Notes: a model not told the origin generated them from the sequence alone. Positions 1 through 13,160 are shown, counted from the stretch's first letter. The stretch is DNA of 64,000 bases from Spisula solida (GCA_947247005.1 OX365949.1:3730001-3794000); one strand, 5' to 3'. Numbers and translations are program-made.

Positions 1-559
1 GTGATTTTCACACATCGTGATTATCACATTTTATGACAATAGCGTAACCCCCAACACTTAAATCGGTTGTTTGTCTACGATAAAGGTGTCGAAGGGCAAG
101 ATTGAATAATACAAATCAATTACCAGGCGATAATTATGAGAAATTTAATGACGAGTCAACATTTGTTATAGTGAAAGTAATTTTCACGCCGCGTGTAACT
201 CTTATGATTCACCGATCTAAATGTTGACCTTATCCAAGTCAGAGAAACAATCACAAAACAATGAAATTTTGATCACTTAATGGTCGTAAATCAACTCAAA
301 TAGAACATTATACATGATTTCACCTATACAGGTAACATTCAACGAATGTCTGCACGACTCTAAATGCGTGTGGACTTGATAAACAATGACGATATTCGTA
401 GTTGAAACCAAATACGCGCACCAAACACGTACGTGGTAAAACACAGTTACACTTAGTCTTAACATCAATTCATCATACAATTCTGATAATTCGAGCAAAT
501 GGCTTAACTCGAGCATTTAGCTCGTCCCGATGGGTCCTCGAAATAACGAGGTTTTACTG
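1..559. mobile_element. Pogo/Tigger-like non-autonomous DNA element, left end cut by window
   Basis: This is a second copy of the element at 35969-36812: the two run in parallel over several hundred bases from position 1. The right terminus ends in CGAGGTTTTACTG at 559, followed by a TA (560-561) that would be the target duplication. The left terminus lies before the window. The ORFs inside (for example 277-516 on the minus strand) resemble no transposase and recur in the other copy only because the DNA is repeated. The family assignment rests on the CAGTAAAACCTCG-type end and TA target seen in the complete copy. Confidence 0.75.
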
Positions 560-910
560 TAGTTGTAAATGCAATAAGACAGAAAGGCAAGGACAATCTA
601 CAGGCCCCTAAAGAACGAATTTGTGTTTTCATAGTTTTACCCTCTGACAGCTCTCCCCAATCCCCAGCGGTCAGCGATTTCACTGACTGCTGAGGGATTT
701 ACCACCGGTTACTTTACTCAAAATGAGCCAGTTTGAACAAGTTCAATTTTTGAAATAATAAAAAATTAATGCTGCAAATGGTTGAATAACACTTATACAA
801 ACAAACTGCATTTTACGCACCAAAGTACATGAAGTAGCACACTACTTTGTCACAATCACTGCGGCTACATTAACATTTATGTAGGTCCCTGCCCTCATGC
901 ATGTATCATA

Positions 911-1349
911 ATGAATAAATAAATAAATATACCAGATTTATATAGCGCCCTTTTCATGCGAACGCACGTTCAAAGGCACTTTACATTATTGTGTTGCAGC
1001 CTCAAGGGCGCAGGTGCATCCTCTACCAGTGCAGATACAGCATGGTCTGACCAGAGGGACAGACTGAGAGAAAGCCCCTGAAGGGAGAGAGACATTAGAT
1101 ACAGGCATGTCCAGCGCTGCAGAAGTGCGCCTAGCTCTTATTTCGAATATACAGCCTGGTTCTTTAATGTGCCTGGTGTATAGCACCGATACACAGCTTC
1201 CTGGCATTTCCAGATACTTTGCAGACCACACGGCCAGATATAGCGGGAAATATTATAAATATTTCAGAAATGTCAAGTTCCGATGCCAGGGATTGAACCC
1301 ACGACCTCTGGATTGACAGCCCAGTGCGTTACCACTGAGCTAAATCCGC
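911..1349 (-). mobile_element. tRNA-derived SINE (family 1, copy a)
   Basis: Read on the minus strand it begins near 1349 with a tRNA-like head: A-box TAGCTCAGTGGTAACGC and B-box GGGTTCAATCC. The anticodon-like loop CTGTCAA would give GTC (Asp-like). A central region follows, then a tail through GGCGCTATATAAATC into an AT-rich tract. A near-identical copy lies at 28455-28876. The 60-80 aa ORFs here are shadows shared by both copies. Confidence 0.85.
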
Positions 1350-4300
1350 TTATAATATCTGATACTTCCAGGTATCAATGTCATGGTCACAGCATTTAAA
1401 ATCCAAGAACGAAATACATCATATAAGTATAATTACAAACTGAATATTCCAACATAGAATGCCTCAATATCGCATGATAACGACCTGTATATTATTCACT
1501 GATGACAAGTCCATATATTCCCACAGCACAGCAACCTAGCAACTGTGACAATCTAGAGATGTCTCTATCACTCTAACAACCTGTGGAGACGTCTTTCCAT
1601 CATGAAGTATATTCATTTTATAAGAACTTAAAGAAGCCTGCAATGTGTTACGTTTAATTGGAGTTCAATCAAATGCAGCTGTTAACTGCGGAAAGCAGGT
1701 TATTATAAATAATGAATTGGTAATAATCAGTCATATGACAAATACATGACATACTACAAGAGCAACAGTACTTATAAGTGTGTCAACCAAGGAAGTAATT
1801 ATTATCCTACTCTAACATTTCATTCTTTATGTTCACAGTACTTGGTTAATTATACCAGAACAAGCAGCATTTCTCTTGTATTATAATACAGTAACATAAT
1901 AGCATTAGTTTTATATTACAAGATTACATATACTTTACAACACAAAGCAGCAGCTTTTCTACTTTAAAGAAACACAAAAGTATATTGCGCAATAAATATG
2001 CCATATTGAGGTATATAACTCATTACATGACATTCTCCGACTCAGTAAAACATGTTTTATCTAGTCTTGTGTTTGTGGAACTTAAATGGCCTAGATTTTA
2101 ACAACCTTTAATAGGGATATCACATATTGCACAATATATACCACAATGCAGAAAATGGGAGGGGCAATCACTACCCGTAATTAATTTCCAATACAAATAC
2201 AAAACTTTATTTATTGACGGAAATTGTATAACATAGTTAACATCATATAGCTATGACTAAGTCACTATATAGCTGTTATACCGACATTAACAGAGTGATT
2301 TATGATTTTATTTCCCAACTATAACTTTTTTGTATTTTTTTTTATAATAGAGTTATATAACTTATCAGTATTCAATTAAAAAAATATATGTTTCTCTGCA
2401 GAATGTTCACAGTATCACCATAATTATGTTATAAAGAACTGGGTAGTGTTTTATCAAAGCACTTACGAACATGTTAAAGTTACGCTAAAATTTAAATTCT
2501 TTATAATTCTAAAACAGCTGCAAATTGGTGATGGATATGATTTGTAGAAGTTCATTAACTGAATCATTATTAGTATTGCTGAGCTCCATTAACCACACTT
2601 GTAAACACTTGATAATTGTAAACAAATTATGAAGAATTTAAATTTGATCGTAAGTTTACGATTTTTGCTCTGATATAACAGCATCCTCAGGTGTATACAC
2701 TATTTGCATATGATATTCATAAATGATGCCCAGGAAATTCCATTCAAAATGGATGGAAAACATTATTATCACTTTGATTATTTTTCTTTAAATGGTCCAC
2801 TACTAAATTTCACCTAGTCTGTTTTCTCTCACAAAATGTCAGTATTCTTAACTGTGTATGATATGTGTGCATAAATTGGCGACAATTTGTTGACACATTA
2901 AATTAGGAACTTCAAGAAAAAATTAGAGGAAAGCCAGAAATAGTCTCCAGTGACGTCAGGCTGTCAATCAATATTAACATAAACATACCAGCACGTCATT
3001 CAGTGTTTGCCATCATGAAATAATTCAGTAAGCATGTCCCTGTCCATGACTACAAATATAAATGGGAAAATTTCCCACCGCAGTTAAATGTTTCAATCTT
3101 TTCTAATTTAATCACCATTAAAAATATCCTCTAGTCTAGGTAGCATGTCTTAAATTCAGGAGGGGGCTACTGAACGAGGCATAATGCCAAATACGAGAAT
3201 TAAGATGCAAATGAAAATAAGATGCAAGGCTCTTTGGGGGAGCTTAATAACTAGCACACATCGGAAGACTTACACCAATACTCTGTTCAAACATAATGCT
3301 CTATTTTTAAGATTCCCCTTAATGTAACTATCTTTTTCCATAAAATCACTGCAGAAAAGTTTATTTTTCCCGCATTTCCTGATTATTCCAGAATAGTGTG
3401 ACCAATTGAATGAATAAATTAATATGATTCATGAGTAAATCAATTGTTCACTTCAACTACAGATGTGAGTGACAATGCGGACAGACACTTTGCATATGAA
3501 TGAATTATGTCATGGTCAGACCTTCCCTACAGACACATTTCAGTACGTCAGACCTAATCATTCATATGCCAAGTGCAATCCAGCACAAGCTCAACTAGAG
3601 TGATAAGTAACACGGTAAGCAAAGTTTCATCAGGGTCAATACTCTGCTTATAAATACATTACAGGTCAAATCTGAATAAAAAATATTTAGGTGGACAACA
3701 GCTACTACATACGCCAACTTAAATATTCCTACAAAATTTGAAGAATCTAGCTCAAATACTTGAGTAATGTGTAACATTTAGATTTTCTCATTCCAAGGTC
3801 AACAACTCTACAAAATATGGACATATCTAAATATTAAATACCTGGGTGCACAACTAAACATGATCATTAACATTCCTATGAAGTTTAGTGTTATGAGCGA
3901 TAAAACAAAATTTCAGCATTTCAAGGGCTACAACTCTGCTAATACTGGTCAAATACGAATCAGAAGATGTAGGTTAACTGTAACAACAACACATGATCAC
4001 TAAAAGACACTAATACATGTATCTATGAAGTTTGATGACAGTTAACACAATTACTTTTTCAGTTACTGACATCACAGTGTGACATTTTGGGATAGATGGA
4101 CTGACAGTCTGACAAAAGAAATTGAATATATAAAAAAACAAATTAGGACCCTTTAAACCCCTAATTCAATGGTGAGGGGCATAAAAATGTGATCATCATC
4201 AGTTCATTACAGCCTCAAGATCAAACGATTAACCTGTTACTGCAGGGTTACCTTTTCAACTTTATAACATTGTGGTTTGATTTATAATGCAGCACAGTGG

Positions 4301-4714
4301 TTTCATTTTAGCGTGTGTATAATGCTAGTGCACTTATAAACTCAGTTCAAAACTATTTTATGGGCATTATTATTTTACATATTTACATAACAGGGTCACT
4401 GACATGAGTAGGCAATTCAGTAAAGAAAAAATAATTTTATAATACATTTGTACTTCAGTTTCAAATTCAATATTAAAATGAGTTTGTAAGCTGAGCTCAC
4501 AGTACAAGGTCCCTGAACTTGTACTCAAAACGAACAATTTAACTTTCATATGACTCTGGTTCAATTAGGTAAATAAAATATCTTAATCTGTTGGGTTTAA
4601 AAAAAAAAATTTAAATTCGAAATCCATGCCTGATAAAAAATACTGTATACATTTTTATTCATTTGATCAGCCAGTTGGACCAAATTGCCCGGATCAAGTA
4701 TTTTTTCGTAAGAG
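1350..4714. other. Gene-free AT-rich intergenic stretch
   Basis: No open frame here looks like a protein and no exon with convincing splice sites and homology was recognised. The region 3780-4100 holds fragments resembling dispersed mollusc repeats (repeated statements of 'CTATGAAGTTTAGTG/CTATGAAGTTTGATG' type). Short ORFs at 3595-3777 and 4370-4564 have no recognisable features. Confidence 0.5.
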
Positions 4715-7494
4715 GGGACAGAGGAGGGTGTCTGTAGCCAGACAGAGGAGGGTGTCTGTAGCCAGACAGAGGAGGGTGTCTGTAGCCAGACAGAGGAGGG
4801 TGTCTGTAGCCAGACAGAGGAGGGTGTCTGTAACCAGAGACAGAGGAGGGTGTCTGTAGCCAGACAGAGGAGGGTGTCTGTAACCAGAGACAGAGGAGGG
4901 TGTCTGTAGCCAGAGACAGAGGAGGGTGTCTGTAACCAGACAGAGAAGGGTGTCTGTAGCCAGAGACAGAGGAGGGTGTCTGTAACCAGAGACAGAGGAG
5001 GGTGTCTGTAACCAGAGACAGAGGAGGGTGTCTGTAACCAGAGACAGAGGAGGGTGTCTGTAGCCAGACAGAGGAGGGTGTCTGTAGCCAGAGACAGAGG
5101 AGGGTGTCTGTAGCCAGAGACAGAGGAGGGTGTCTGTAGCCAGAGACAGAGGAGGGTGTCTGTAACCAGAGACAGAGGAGGGTGTCTGTAACCAGACAGA
5201 GGAGGGTGTCTGTAGCCAGACAGAGGAGGGTGTCTGTAACCAGACAGAGGAGGGTGTCTGTAACCAGACAGAGGAGGGTGTCTGTAGCCAGAGACAGAGG
5301 AGGGTGTCTGTAGCCAGAGACAGAGGAGGGTGTCTGTAGCCAGAGACAGAGGAGGGTGTCTGTAACCAGAGACAGAGGAGGGTGTCTGTAGCCAGACAGA
5401 GGAGTACCCAGACAGAGGAGGGTGTCTGTAGCCAGACAGAGGAGGGTGTCTGTAGCCAGACAGAGGAGGGTGTCTGTAGCCAGACAGAGGAGGGTGTCTG
5501 TAACCAGAGACAGAGGAGGGTGTCTGTAGCCAGACAGAGGAGGGTGTCTGTAGCCAGACAGAGGAGGGTGTCTGTAGCCAGACAGAGGAGGGTGTCTGTA
5601 ACCAGACAGAGGAGGGTGTCTGTAGCCAGACAGAGGAGGGTGTCTGTAACCAGACAGAGGAGGGTGTCTGTAGCCAGACAGAGGAGTAGCCAGACAGAGG
5701 AGGGTGTCTGTAACCAGACAGAGGAGGGTGTCTGTAACCAGACAGAGGAGGGTGTCTGTAGCCAGACAGAGGAGGGTGTCTGTAACCAGACAGAGGAGGG
5801 TGTCTGTAGCCAGACAGAGGAGTACCCAGACAGAGGAGGGTGTCTGTAGCCAGACAGAGGAGGGTGTCTGTAGCCAGACAGAGGAGGGTGTCTGTAGCCA
5901 GACAGAGGAGGGTGTCTGTAACCAGAGACAGAGGAGGGTGTCTGTAGCCAGACAGAGGAGGGTGTCTGTAGCCAGACAGAGGAGGGTGTCTGTAACCAGA
6001 CAGAGGAGGGTGTCTGTAGCCAGACAGAGGAGGGTGTCTGTAGCCAGACAGAGGAGGGTGTCTGTAGCCAGACAGAGGAGGGTGTCTGTAACCAGACAGA
6101 GGAGGGTGTCTGTAGCCAGACAGAGGAGGGTGTCTGTAGCCAGACAGAGGAGGGTGTCTGTAACCAGACAGAGGAGGGTGTCTGTAGCCAGACAGAGGAG
6201 GGTGTCTGTAGCCAGACAGAGGAGGGTGTCTGTAGCCAGAGACAGAGGAGGGTGTCTGTAGCCAGACAGAGGAGGGTGTCTGTAACCAGAGACAGAGGAG
6301 GGTGTCTGTAGCCAGACAGAGGAGGGTGTCTGTAGCCAGAGACAGAGGAGGGTGTCTGTAGCCAGACAGAGGAGGGTGTCTGTAGCCAGACAGAGGAGGG
6401 TGTCTGTAACCAGAGACAGAGGAGGGTGTCTGTAGCCAGACAGAGGAGGGTGTCTGTAACCAGACAGAGGAGGGTGTCTGTAACCAGACAGAGGAGGGTG
6501 TCTGTAGCCAGACAGAGGAGGGTGTCTGTAGCCAGACAGAGGAGGGTGTCTGTAACCAGACAGAGGAGGGTGTCTGTAACCAGACAGAGGAGGGTGTCTG
6601 TAACCAGACAGAGGAGGGTGTCTGTAGCCAGACAGAGGAGGGTGTCTGTAACCAGACAGAGGAGGGTGTCTGTAACCAGAGACAGAGGAGGGTGTCTGTA
6701 ACCAGACAGAGGAGGGTGTCTGTAACCAGACAGAGGAGGGTGTCTGTAGCCAGACAGAGGAGGGTGTCTGTAGCCAGACAGAGGAGGGTGTCTGTAACCA
6801 GAGACAGAGGAGGGTGTCTGTAGCCAGACAGAGGAGGGTGTCTGTAACCAGACAGAGGAGGGTGTCTGTAGCCAGACAGAGGAGGGTGTCTGTAACCAGA
6901 GACAGAGGAGGGTGTCTGTAGCCAGACAGAGGAGGGTGTCTGTAACCAGAGACAGAGGAGGGTGTCTGTAGCCAGACAGAGGAGGGTGTCTGTAGCCAGA
7001 CAGAGGAGGGTGTCTGTAACCAGACAGAGGAGGGTGTCTGTAACCAGACAGAGGAGGGTGTCTGTAACCAGACAGAGGAGGGTGTCTGTAACCAGACAGA
7101 GGAGGGTGTCTGTAGCCAGACAGAGGAGTAGCCAGACAGAGGAGGGTGTCTGTAACCAGACAGAGGAGGGTGTCTGTAACCAGACAGAGGAGGGTGTCTG
7201 TAACCAGACAGAGGAGGGTGTCTGTAGCCAGACAGAGGAGGGTGTCTGTAGCCAGACAGAGGAGGGTGTCTGTAGCCAGACAGAGGAGGGTGTCTGTAGC
7301 CAGACAGAGGAGGGTGTCTGTAGCCAGACAGAGGAGGGTGTCTGTAACCAGACAGAGGAGGGTGTCTGTAGCCAGACAAAAGAGGGTGTCTGTAGCCAGA
7401 CAGAGTAGGGTGTCTGTAGCCAGACAGAGGAGGGTGTCTGTAGCCAGACAGAGGAGGGTGTCTGTAACCAGAGACAGAGGAGGGTGTCTGTAAC
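4715..7494. repeat. Large 24/26-bp minisatellite, more than 100 units
   Basis: The unit is GACAGAGGAGGGTGTCTGTA followed by RCCA (24 bp). A 26-bp form carries an extra GA (CCAGAGACAG). Units alternate between TAGCC and TAACC. Within each unit TGTCTG-TARC-CAGACA can pair as a small hairpin. Rare truncated units read GGAGTACCC (about 5401 and 5819) or GGAGTAGCC (about 5684 and 7126). On the minus strand the array contains no stop codons for about 2.8 kb, giving 950+ residue frames of pure 8-residue repeats. These are a by-product of the repeat and I do not annotate them as genes. The flanks are single-copy-looking intergenic DNA. Confidence 0.97.
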
Positions 7495-8163
7495 CAAAGT
7501 GTTGTCCTAATCAGACATAGCCTAAGCCCAGACAAACTTGTCTAAATATAATTATAAGATAATGAAATTTTTGCCAAAATTTCAGGGGGGGGTTTCGCAT
7601 TATGTTTCATGTTGACTGGCTGTTTAACAAAGGTTTGACTATACCAGGGGTGTTCTGCGTGTAGGTTTGTCGATACAAGGGTAGGTTTCTTGTGCAGGTT
7701 TTATGACATGAGGTCAGGGGTGTTCTTTATGCATACTATATGCATATAGAACACCCCTTATATCGTAAAACCTATGCAGCATACATAATAAAGTGTTGCT
7801 GTACATTATGACCACATAACTTAAACAGCCATTAAGCAAAACTCATTCATGCATGGACTATAACATAAAATACCATAACATTATATCTATATAATTATTA
7901 TACACGTAATTTGTTATGGTTTAGCCAAAATGAATGCATAATTTTCCTTTGAAAATGTGTTATTATATAAGTGAATACAAATATCATGTTCTAACAGCAG
8001 CTCAAAATGATCAGTGTAGAAAATATTAAGTTATTTATAACAATGTTAGCTATTTGCCTTGAAGTAGGCATTAGTTAATTATTTAACTGCCCTTGTTTTT
8101 TCTTATCACACCATTCCCATAATTGTAAAAAAATATGCTACAATGCAACTTGTCTTTATTTAA
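7495..8163. other. Intergenic stretch with a 43-nt hairpin
   Basis: No gene is seen. At 7716-7758 a near-perfect inverted repeat has arms AGGGGTGTTCTTTATGCATA and TATGCATATAGAACACCCCT. A half-copy of the arm (AGGGGTGTTCTGCG) stands just upstream near 7646. Role unknown; it could be the end of a small fold-back repeat. Confidence 0.5.
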
Positions 8164-8316
8164 GAAATAATGAATACGTAGCTGTGCTTTGTTGTGTAAT
8201 AAAACATAATTATGCATGACTTTGGATGCATAGTAAGTAAATCACGAGTGCGTAGCATTCAAACGAGTGCCTATATTTTATAACACAACAAAGCACAGCT
8301 TCCTATTCATTATTTC
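8164..8316. mobile_element. Palindromic MITE-like element
   Basis: Two arms of about 37 bp face each other. The left begins GAAATAATGAATACGTAGCT and continues into TGTGCTTTGTTGTGTAAT; the right is its imperfect reverse complement, ending in TATTCATTATTTC. About 75 bp of AT-rich DNA separates them. There is no coding capacity. The architecture fits a small fold-back or MITE element; the superfamily is not determined. Confidence 0.6.
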
Positions 8317-8744
8317 GATTCTAACATCGCCAATGCCATGCCATTTATATAGCACAACAAGACAGGTTGACATCAAACTACTTTCTTTCCTAGGAACGTC
8401 ATGTCATTTGTCATAGAACATGTATATGACGTCAAACATCACCTATGTTTTAACGTTTAATCTAAAATAGTAAGTTCAATATAGACGAAGAAGGTGAATC
8501 TCACATGCTATGTTAGAATGATTGATTAAATTGCTAAAACATGAAAATGTATATTCAAGGTCACAGTAAGCTTTTAAACCTTTCACCAATTGTACTTTAA
8601 GCATTGACTGATTATAAGTGTTCAGAAGTGTACTACGGTCTTAGTTGATCGCAAACACATGAATCACCCTGCATATCTAATTTGAGGAGTCAAACCATTC
8701 TGTACTTAGTGATTGAAACCAAAATTGACTATAAAACAAGAGAT

Positions 8745-8990
8745 GTTTGTAAAACATGTATGCCCACATGGCAGCCAAATAGCCATTAATGTTAAAGGTC
8801 ACAACCACCTTAACCTTTGACCTACTGACCTCAAAATCAATAGGGATCATCTAATGTTGCTGACAAACCTCCATGTAAAGTTTGAAGATCCTAGGGCAAA
8901 GCATTCTTGAGTTATTGAACCGAAACCATTTGGTCTATCGACCAACCAACCAACAAACCGACAGAATCTGATGTGCATAGGGGGGTGGGG
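8745..8990. repeat. Dispersed repeat rich in AGGTCA half-sites (copy 1)
   Basis: It contains GTTAAAGGTCACAACC, CCTTTGACCTACTGACCTC and CCAAATGGT-type tracts, followed by ACCAACCAACC. Related text in the opposite orientation occurs at 34780-34965 and 35130-35375, with fragments near 38065-38140, 43010-43125 and 45545-45630. It is non-coding. Confidence 0.65.
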
Positions 8991-9000
8991 GGGGAATTGT

Positions 9001-10479
9001 AACAGACTGATCATAATCATAGAGATCTATCATAAAGCAGGATACCAGTATATAATCATCTAAAACGCTAAATTCAAATATAAAATGATAACATCTCGCA
9101 ATTCTTTAATTGAGTCTTGAAATAGTTCATTTTGTATAAGAAATATTATTGATTATAAAAGTTTTCATAAATCATAAGCTTTGATATAAACCATAAAAGT
9201 TGAATATTGCAATTTATACTGCAAGGTGTGTAATATGTCAAGTGGTGTAGAATTACAGCCATAGCTCTGGCCTCACTATCATACAACTCGTCTGGCATAC
9301 AACCACTCACAGTGCTCGGCAGTCTGGTACATATAAAACCGCAATATGACACCTATACAAACAAGTGTAAGTAGGAGGCCTTCGTGCAATAAATAGGTAA
9401 TATAATATGAGTAATTTATAGTTAAAACTTGTTTGTTGTATCTTAACATAGTCACTATAAGAATTTGCTCCGTTGTATATCAAGAAGTTAAATGCAATTA
9501 GGGCTTATTTTGTAACATTAGGGATCGGGCCTGATAGGGGTAAAAGTTAATTGGTATTCTGGCACCTTAGGGAACTAATTTTAAAAGTAAAGGTAAACAA
9601 CATTTTTTGGGAAAACTGCATGATTTTAATATTTTTTCTGGGGCATATAAGGCCCCTACTATAATATGAGGAAAAAGATCCCTCAGCCAGGCAATATAAT
9701 TACTGTGTAACACAACAATATCTCTGAAACGTCTTCATTTTCAGCCTCAAAAAACAAGTTGAACCTAGTTCATTAATAATGCAACATGACTGATTATTTC
9801 AGAGCATATAATTATGTTGAGTGACCATATAAATTGTTCATCCTGTAGTATATAACAATGGTTGACTAATTCAATTTATGTTCCTAATTTTAGCATTGCC
9901 TGGGATGGACTATTATTATATTAAGATATATTTTATGGCCAAACTTGTCCACAAGGAAATAAGATTTTCGGAACACAAGACGTAGAGAGCACACAAAAGA
10001 TAATCCTGTTACAGCCAATTTATCCATACATTCAATACAAGGGTTGTTCACCAGAAGGTCAGTTACAATTTGTATATGTAATACGTAAGGTGAATAACCT
10101 TGGTATAGTGTATTAATACATGCAAATTATACAATGAACGTAGATCTATATACATGATTGTATAATAATGATTACATAGCATACAATGAAAGTTCTATAA
10201 TTTAAGAGCCACACTGAGATATGAGAATACAGTATTGTAAGTAAAAATACATGTAGTTTTCGAGACTGATAATTAATAAGCATGGGGTCAAAATTGAAAT
10301 ATGGTAATATATTACAAACATTTACAACTTGTTAATATTATAAGACCTCAACCTGAAGTCTTATCTATCTATAAATTGTTTGCATTATAATTCTTTGTTA
10401 AATAACATATAAGGGTAATTATAAACTCATAACCAGGAGAAAGTTGTTTATTTATATCATTCAGTTTCAATCTTCATAA
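9001..10479. other. Gene-free stretch
   Basis: AT-rich, with no convincing exon, RNA gene or repeat boundary. The only listed-size ORF (9146-9352, minus strand) has no recognisable features. Confidence 0.4.
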
Positions 10480-10562
10480 AATTTGCAGCTCGTGCTTGAA
10501 CACTGGACCTTTGCTTAAAGGCCTTAGGGTAAGTGCTCTACTGACCAAGCTAGCAGCCAAGC
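10480..10562 (-). mobile_element. tRNA-derived SINE head fragment
   Basis: The minus strand reads a tRNA-like block with A-box TAGCTTGGTCAGTAGAGC and a B-box-like GTGTTCAAGC. No full tRNA cloverleaf is supported, so it is called a SINE remnant rather than a tRNA gene. Confidence 0.5.
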
Positions 10563-10824
10563 CAAAATCCAACGTAAGTTTTTCTTCAATTAATTAGTAA
10601 TTAAATCCTATGTACATTTTTTTACAAGTACACATAGTCAAAACAGACTAAAAAGACTGCCCAATTTGGCCTTGGGAATAGCAAAATTATTCTTTGACTT
10701 AGTTGATGGGTGCCCGGTCTAACTTTAGAGATAACAATTTCAATATTTTTTAAAATAGTGGGATATAGAAGATAAAATTGATGGCCTGTGTGAGAAAGAT
10801 TTAGCAGAAGTATATTGCTTGCAG

Positions 10825-10967
10825 CAGGCCTAGACACTAATTGGTCCGACAGGGCCAAAGTGCCCAATTTGTAAATAGGACAGTTACTGGTCCTCCAGAA
10901 TTTTCACTGGTCCTTCTGGATTTTCACTGGTCTTGGATCAGCGGACCAGTGTTAGTGTCGAGCCCTG
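10825..10967. mobile_element. Short MITE with 16-bp TIRs and 6-bp TSD (copy a)
   Basis: The left TIR is CAGGCCTAGACACTAA and the right is TTAGTGTCGAGCCCTG, the reverse complement of CAGGGCTCGACACTAA. The 6-bp duplication TTGCAG is at 10819-10824 and 10968-10973. The body has repeated 'TTTTCACTGGTCCT' phrases. A reverse-complement copy lies at 16871-17025. The TIR start CAGGG is hAT-like, but a 6-bp TSD is atypical for hAT (8 bp). Confidence 0.8.
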
Positions 10968-11092
10968 TTGCAGGAGGTCTTTAATCAAATTATTGAATAC
11001 CTGTGAGGCTAAAATCTGTGATGACATGATAGTCAGTTCCAAGGGTATACCAACCTACATGGGTTCTCTGGAAACTTTATGTTCTGATGACT

Positions 11093-12272
11093 CAGGGTTG
11101 CCACAAATTTTCTGACTTTCCCTGGAATTTTCCCTGACCAAATGGCTGTTTACCCTGACTTTTTAGAGCAATCAGGTACCAAAACATCTTTTTGTTACAA
11201 TAAAACATGGCAATAATAATAGATATAATTAAAGAGAAAAGGAAGCAATATTTGTTTTATATGGAACAAAAAAGTTTAAGGCAACAGTTTTAATGCAGGT
11301 GGTTAACGTTGAGTTATTATAATAAAGAATTGTCCTGAGCAAGCGAGGTTTTTTTCTGTCTTCGGTATTTTCTTCACAGAAATTGGCATTTCAAATAAAA
11401 GTATTCCCTGACTTTTTCCTGATTTTTGCTCAATTTCCAGATTTCCTGACTAATCAAACATTTATTAAGAGCTGTCCACGAACAGCGCGCTCCATTATTT
11501 GCAGCGCCATGCTAGGATAGTACAATCATTATATATTCAAAACAAAATGCTTCAAAACAGCAGCAGTACCCTCTGCTGTGTAGATCAGGTTGGGGCTTCT
11601 AAGTCGAAAAAGGGGGATAATTTGGACAAATTATGCAGGACCGTTACCTACTCATGTGTAGGTCCTCTTGGTCATGAAGGTAAACAAATTAGCATTTCTT
11701 AGGCCAAAAGGGGGCATAATTTCAAAAAAATGCTAAATAGTTATCTTCTCCTGTGTAGGGGTTGGGGTCATAATGGGGAACAAGAATGCAAAGTATCAAA
11801 GCAATATATCAATGCTCTTTGAAGATATAAGGGATTAAAAAACCTGTACCTAAACTTTTAACATTTGCATTTCCAAGTCCAACAGGGGGCATAATTTCAA
11901 CAAAATGCCTGATAGAGTTACCTACTCCTGCATATGGGTTGGGGTCATGATGGCAAACAAGTATGCAAAGTTTGAAAGCAACATCTCAAAGGACTTGGAG
12001 AATATAAGAGGTTAAAAAACCTGAACCTAAACTTTAACAAAAGTGTTACACCAATGCTGATGCCGACACCGACGCTTGGGTGACTGCAATAGTTCCCCTT
12101 ATTCTACAAATAGTGGAGCTAAAAATTCCCTGACTTTTCCCTGACCTTGAAAAATTTATGATTCCCCCAGACTTTTTCCCGACTTTGAAAAATTTATGAT
12201 TACCCTGACATTTACTCTCACCTTGAAAAATTTATGATTTCCCCTGACTTTTCCCTGACCTTGGGGTAACCC
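11093..12272. repeat. Dispersed repeat with 'CCCTGACTTTTCCCTGACC' phrases
   Basis: The region opens with CAGGGTTGCCAC and closes with GGGGTAACCCTG, an imperfect terminal inversion. Near both ends it carries repeated TTTTCCCTGACC phrases around AAAAATTTATGATT. Fragments of the same family in the other orientation lie at 51157-51580 and 44250-44320. There is no transposase and no clear target duplication. It is probably a non-autonomous or decayed DNA element with internal AGGTTGGGGTCAT-type duplications (11590-12010). Confidence 0.55.
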
Positions 12273-13160
12273 TGGTTATAGATAAAGTACCCTCTACTAC
12301 TGAGATTGCAATAACTGTTCTACCTTTGTGTAAACCTCTACAGCTATTTATCATTTAATACAGCAGCTTCTATTGTAACATGAGCATAAGGTTCTCTTAT
12401 AAATGTCATTTGTTACAGAAATAATTATATCAATAATATTGTTCACATGCAGTCACATACTGCACACATGGGAAAATTATATCTTTTTTATGATGGAAAA
12501 TAATAAATGGAAAATAATATCTTGAATTACAATATTACTTTGAAACTTCAGTACCGGGGTAATATGATCCGATTACAACTCTCAGGACTCTGTTCATGTT
12601 TGTATTTAGGCTTAGTGCCATTTCGCAACAATTATATGCCCACAGATTCACCAACCTCCTCACAGCGTACGTCCATACATTACCTTTACCCTGCCCTAAC
12701 ACTATACCATGTGATGATAAAAATGTCACAGGACATTTCAAAATTGTTCCATTGATAAAATAGACATTTTATCAACAGAAACAGACAAAAACAACTAGCA
12801 TCAACTACATGTTGTAGAAATCGGATGCAATCCAACTCGATTGAGAATGTGGTGCGATGAAGTAAATCCCAAATTTAAAACTTAACGTCCTTTTGAATGC
12901 CGATTTACTATTTAGAACTAGTTTCCTGATTTATTGATTTTTTCTTCAATACTTATGCGACTGCATCCCCACTAAGGGAATATTTATTTTAACACCAATA
13001 TCATTAACGAGCGTGAACGATAAAATCAACATCAAAGTATACACTGTGCAAAAATAAAAAAATAACCAAAATCGGTTAAAAAATCCTTTGGTCGCAGTGG
13101 TTAGATCTGAGCAAAGGGAAGTAACCGCTTTGCAAAGGGAAGTAACCACTATGAGGAGTT
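12273..13160. other. Gene-free stretch
   Basis: ORFs at 12507-12755 (+), 12535-12741 (-) and 12946-13149 (-) overlap on opposite strands and have no domain-like pattern. A doubled phrase CAAAGGGAAGTAACC occurs near 13115-13150. No gene is supported. Confidence 0.4.

Noticed and set aside
986..1316. Short ORFs repeated at 28552-28831
   Set aside because: Shared only because both lie in copies of the same SINE; no protein-like features.
1275..1349. Functional tRNA gene on the minus strand
   Set aside because: A- and B-boxes are good, but the acceptor stem is not closed and the sequence runs on into a SINE body; the same applies to the heads at 10480, 15240, 28800, 33200, 39059 and 50690.
4715..7494. 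CRISPR-like array
   Set aside because: The units are contiguous with no unique spacers, and the genome is an animal one; this is a minisatellite. The same holds for 31836-32960 and 37110-37390.
4597..7535. 966- and 958-aa minus-strand ORFs and several plus-strand ORFs
   Set aside because: They consist entirely of the 24/26-bp minisatellite translated in shifting registers; the openness follows from the unit lacking minus-strand stops in any frame.
11093..12272. Complete hAT element
   Set aside because: The ends are roughly inverted (CAGGGTTGCCAC/GGGGTAACCCTG), but the flanks TGATGACT and GTTATAGA do not match, so no target duplication supports the boundaries.
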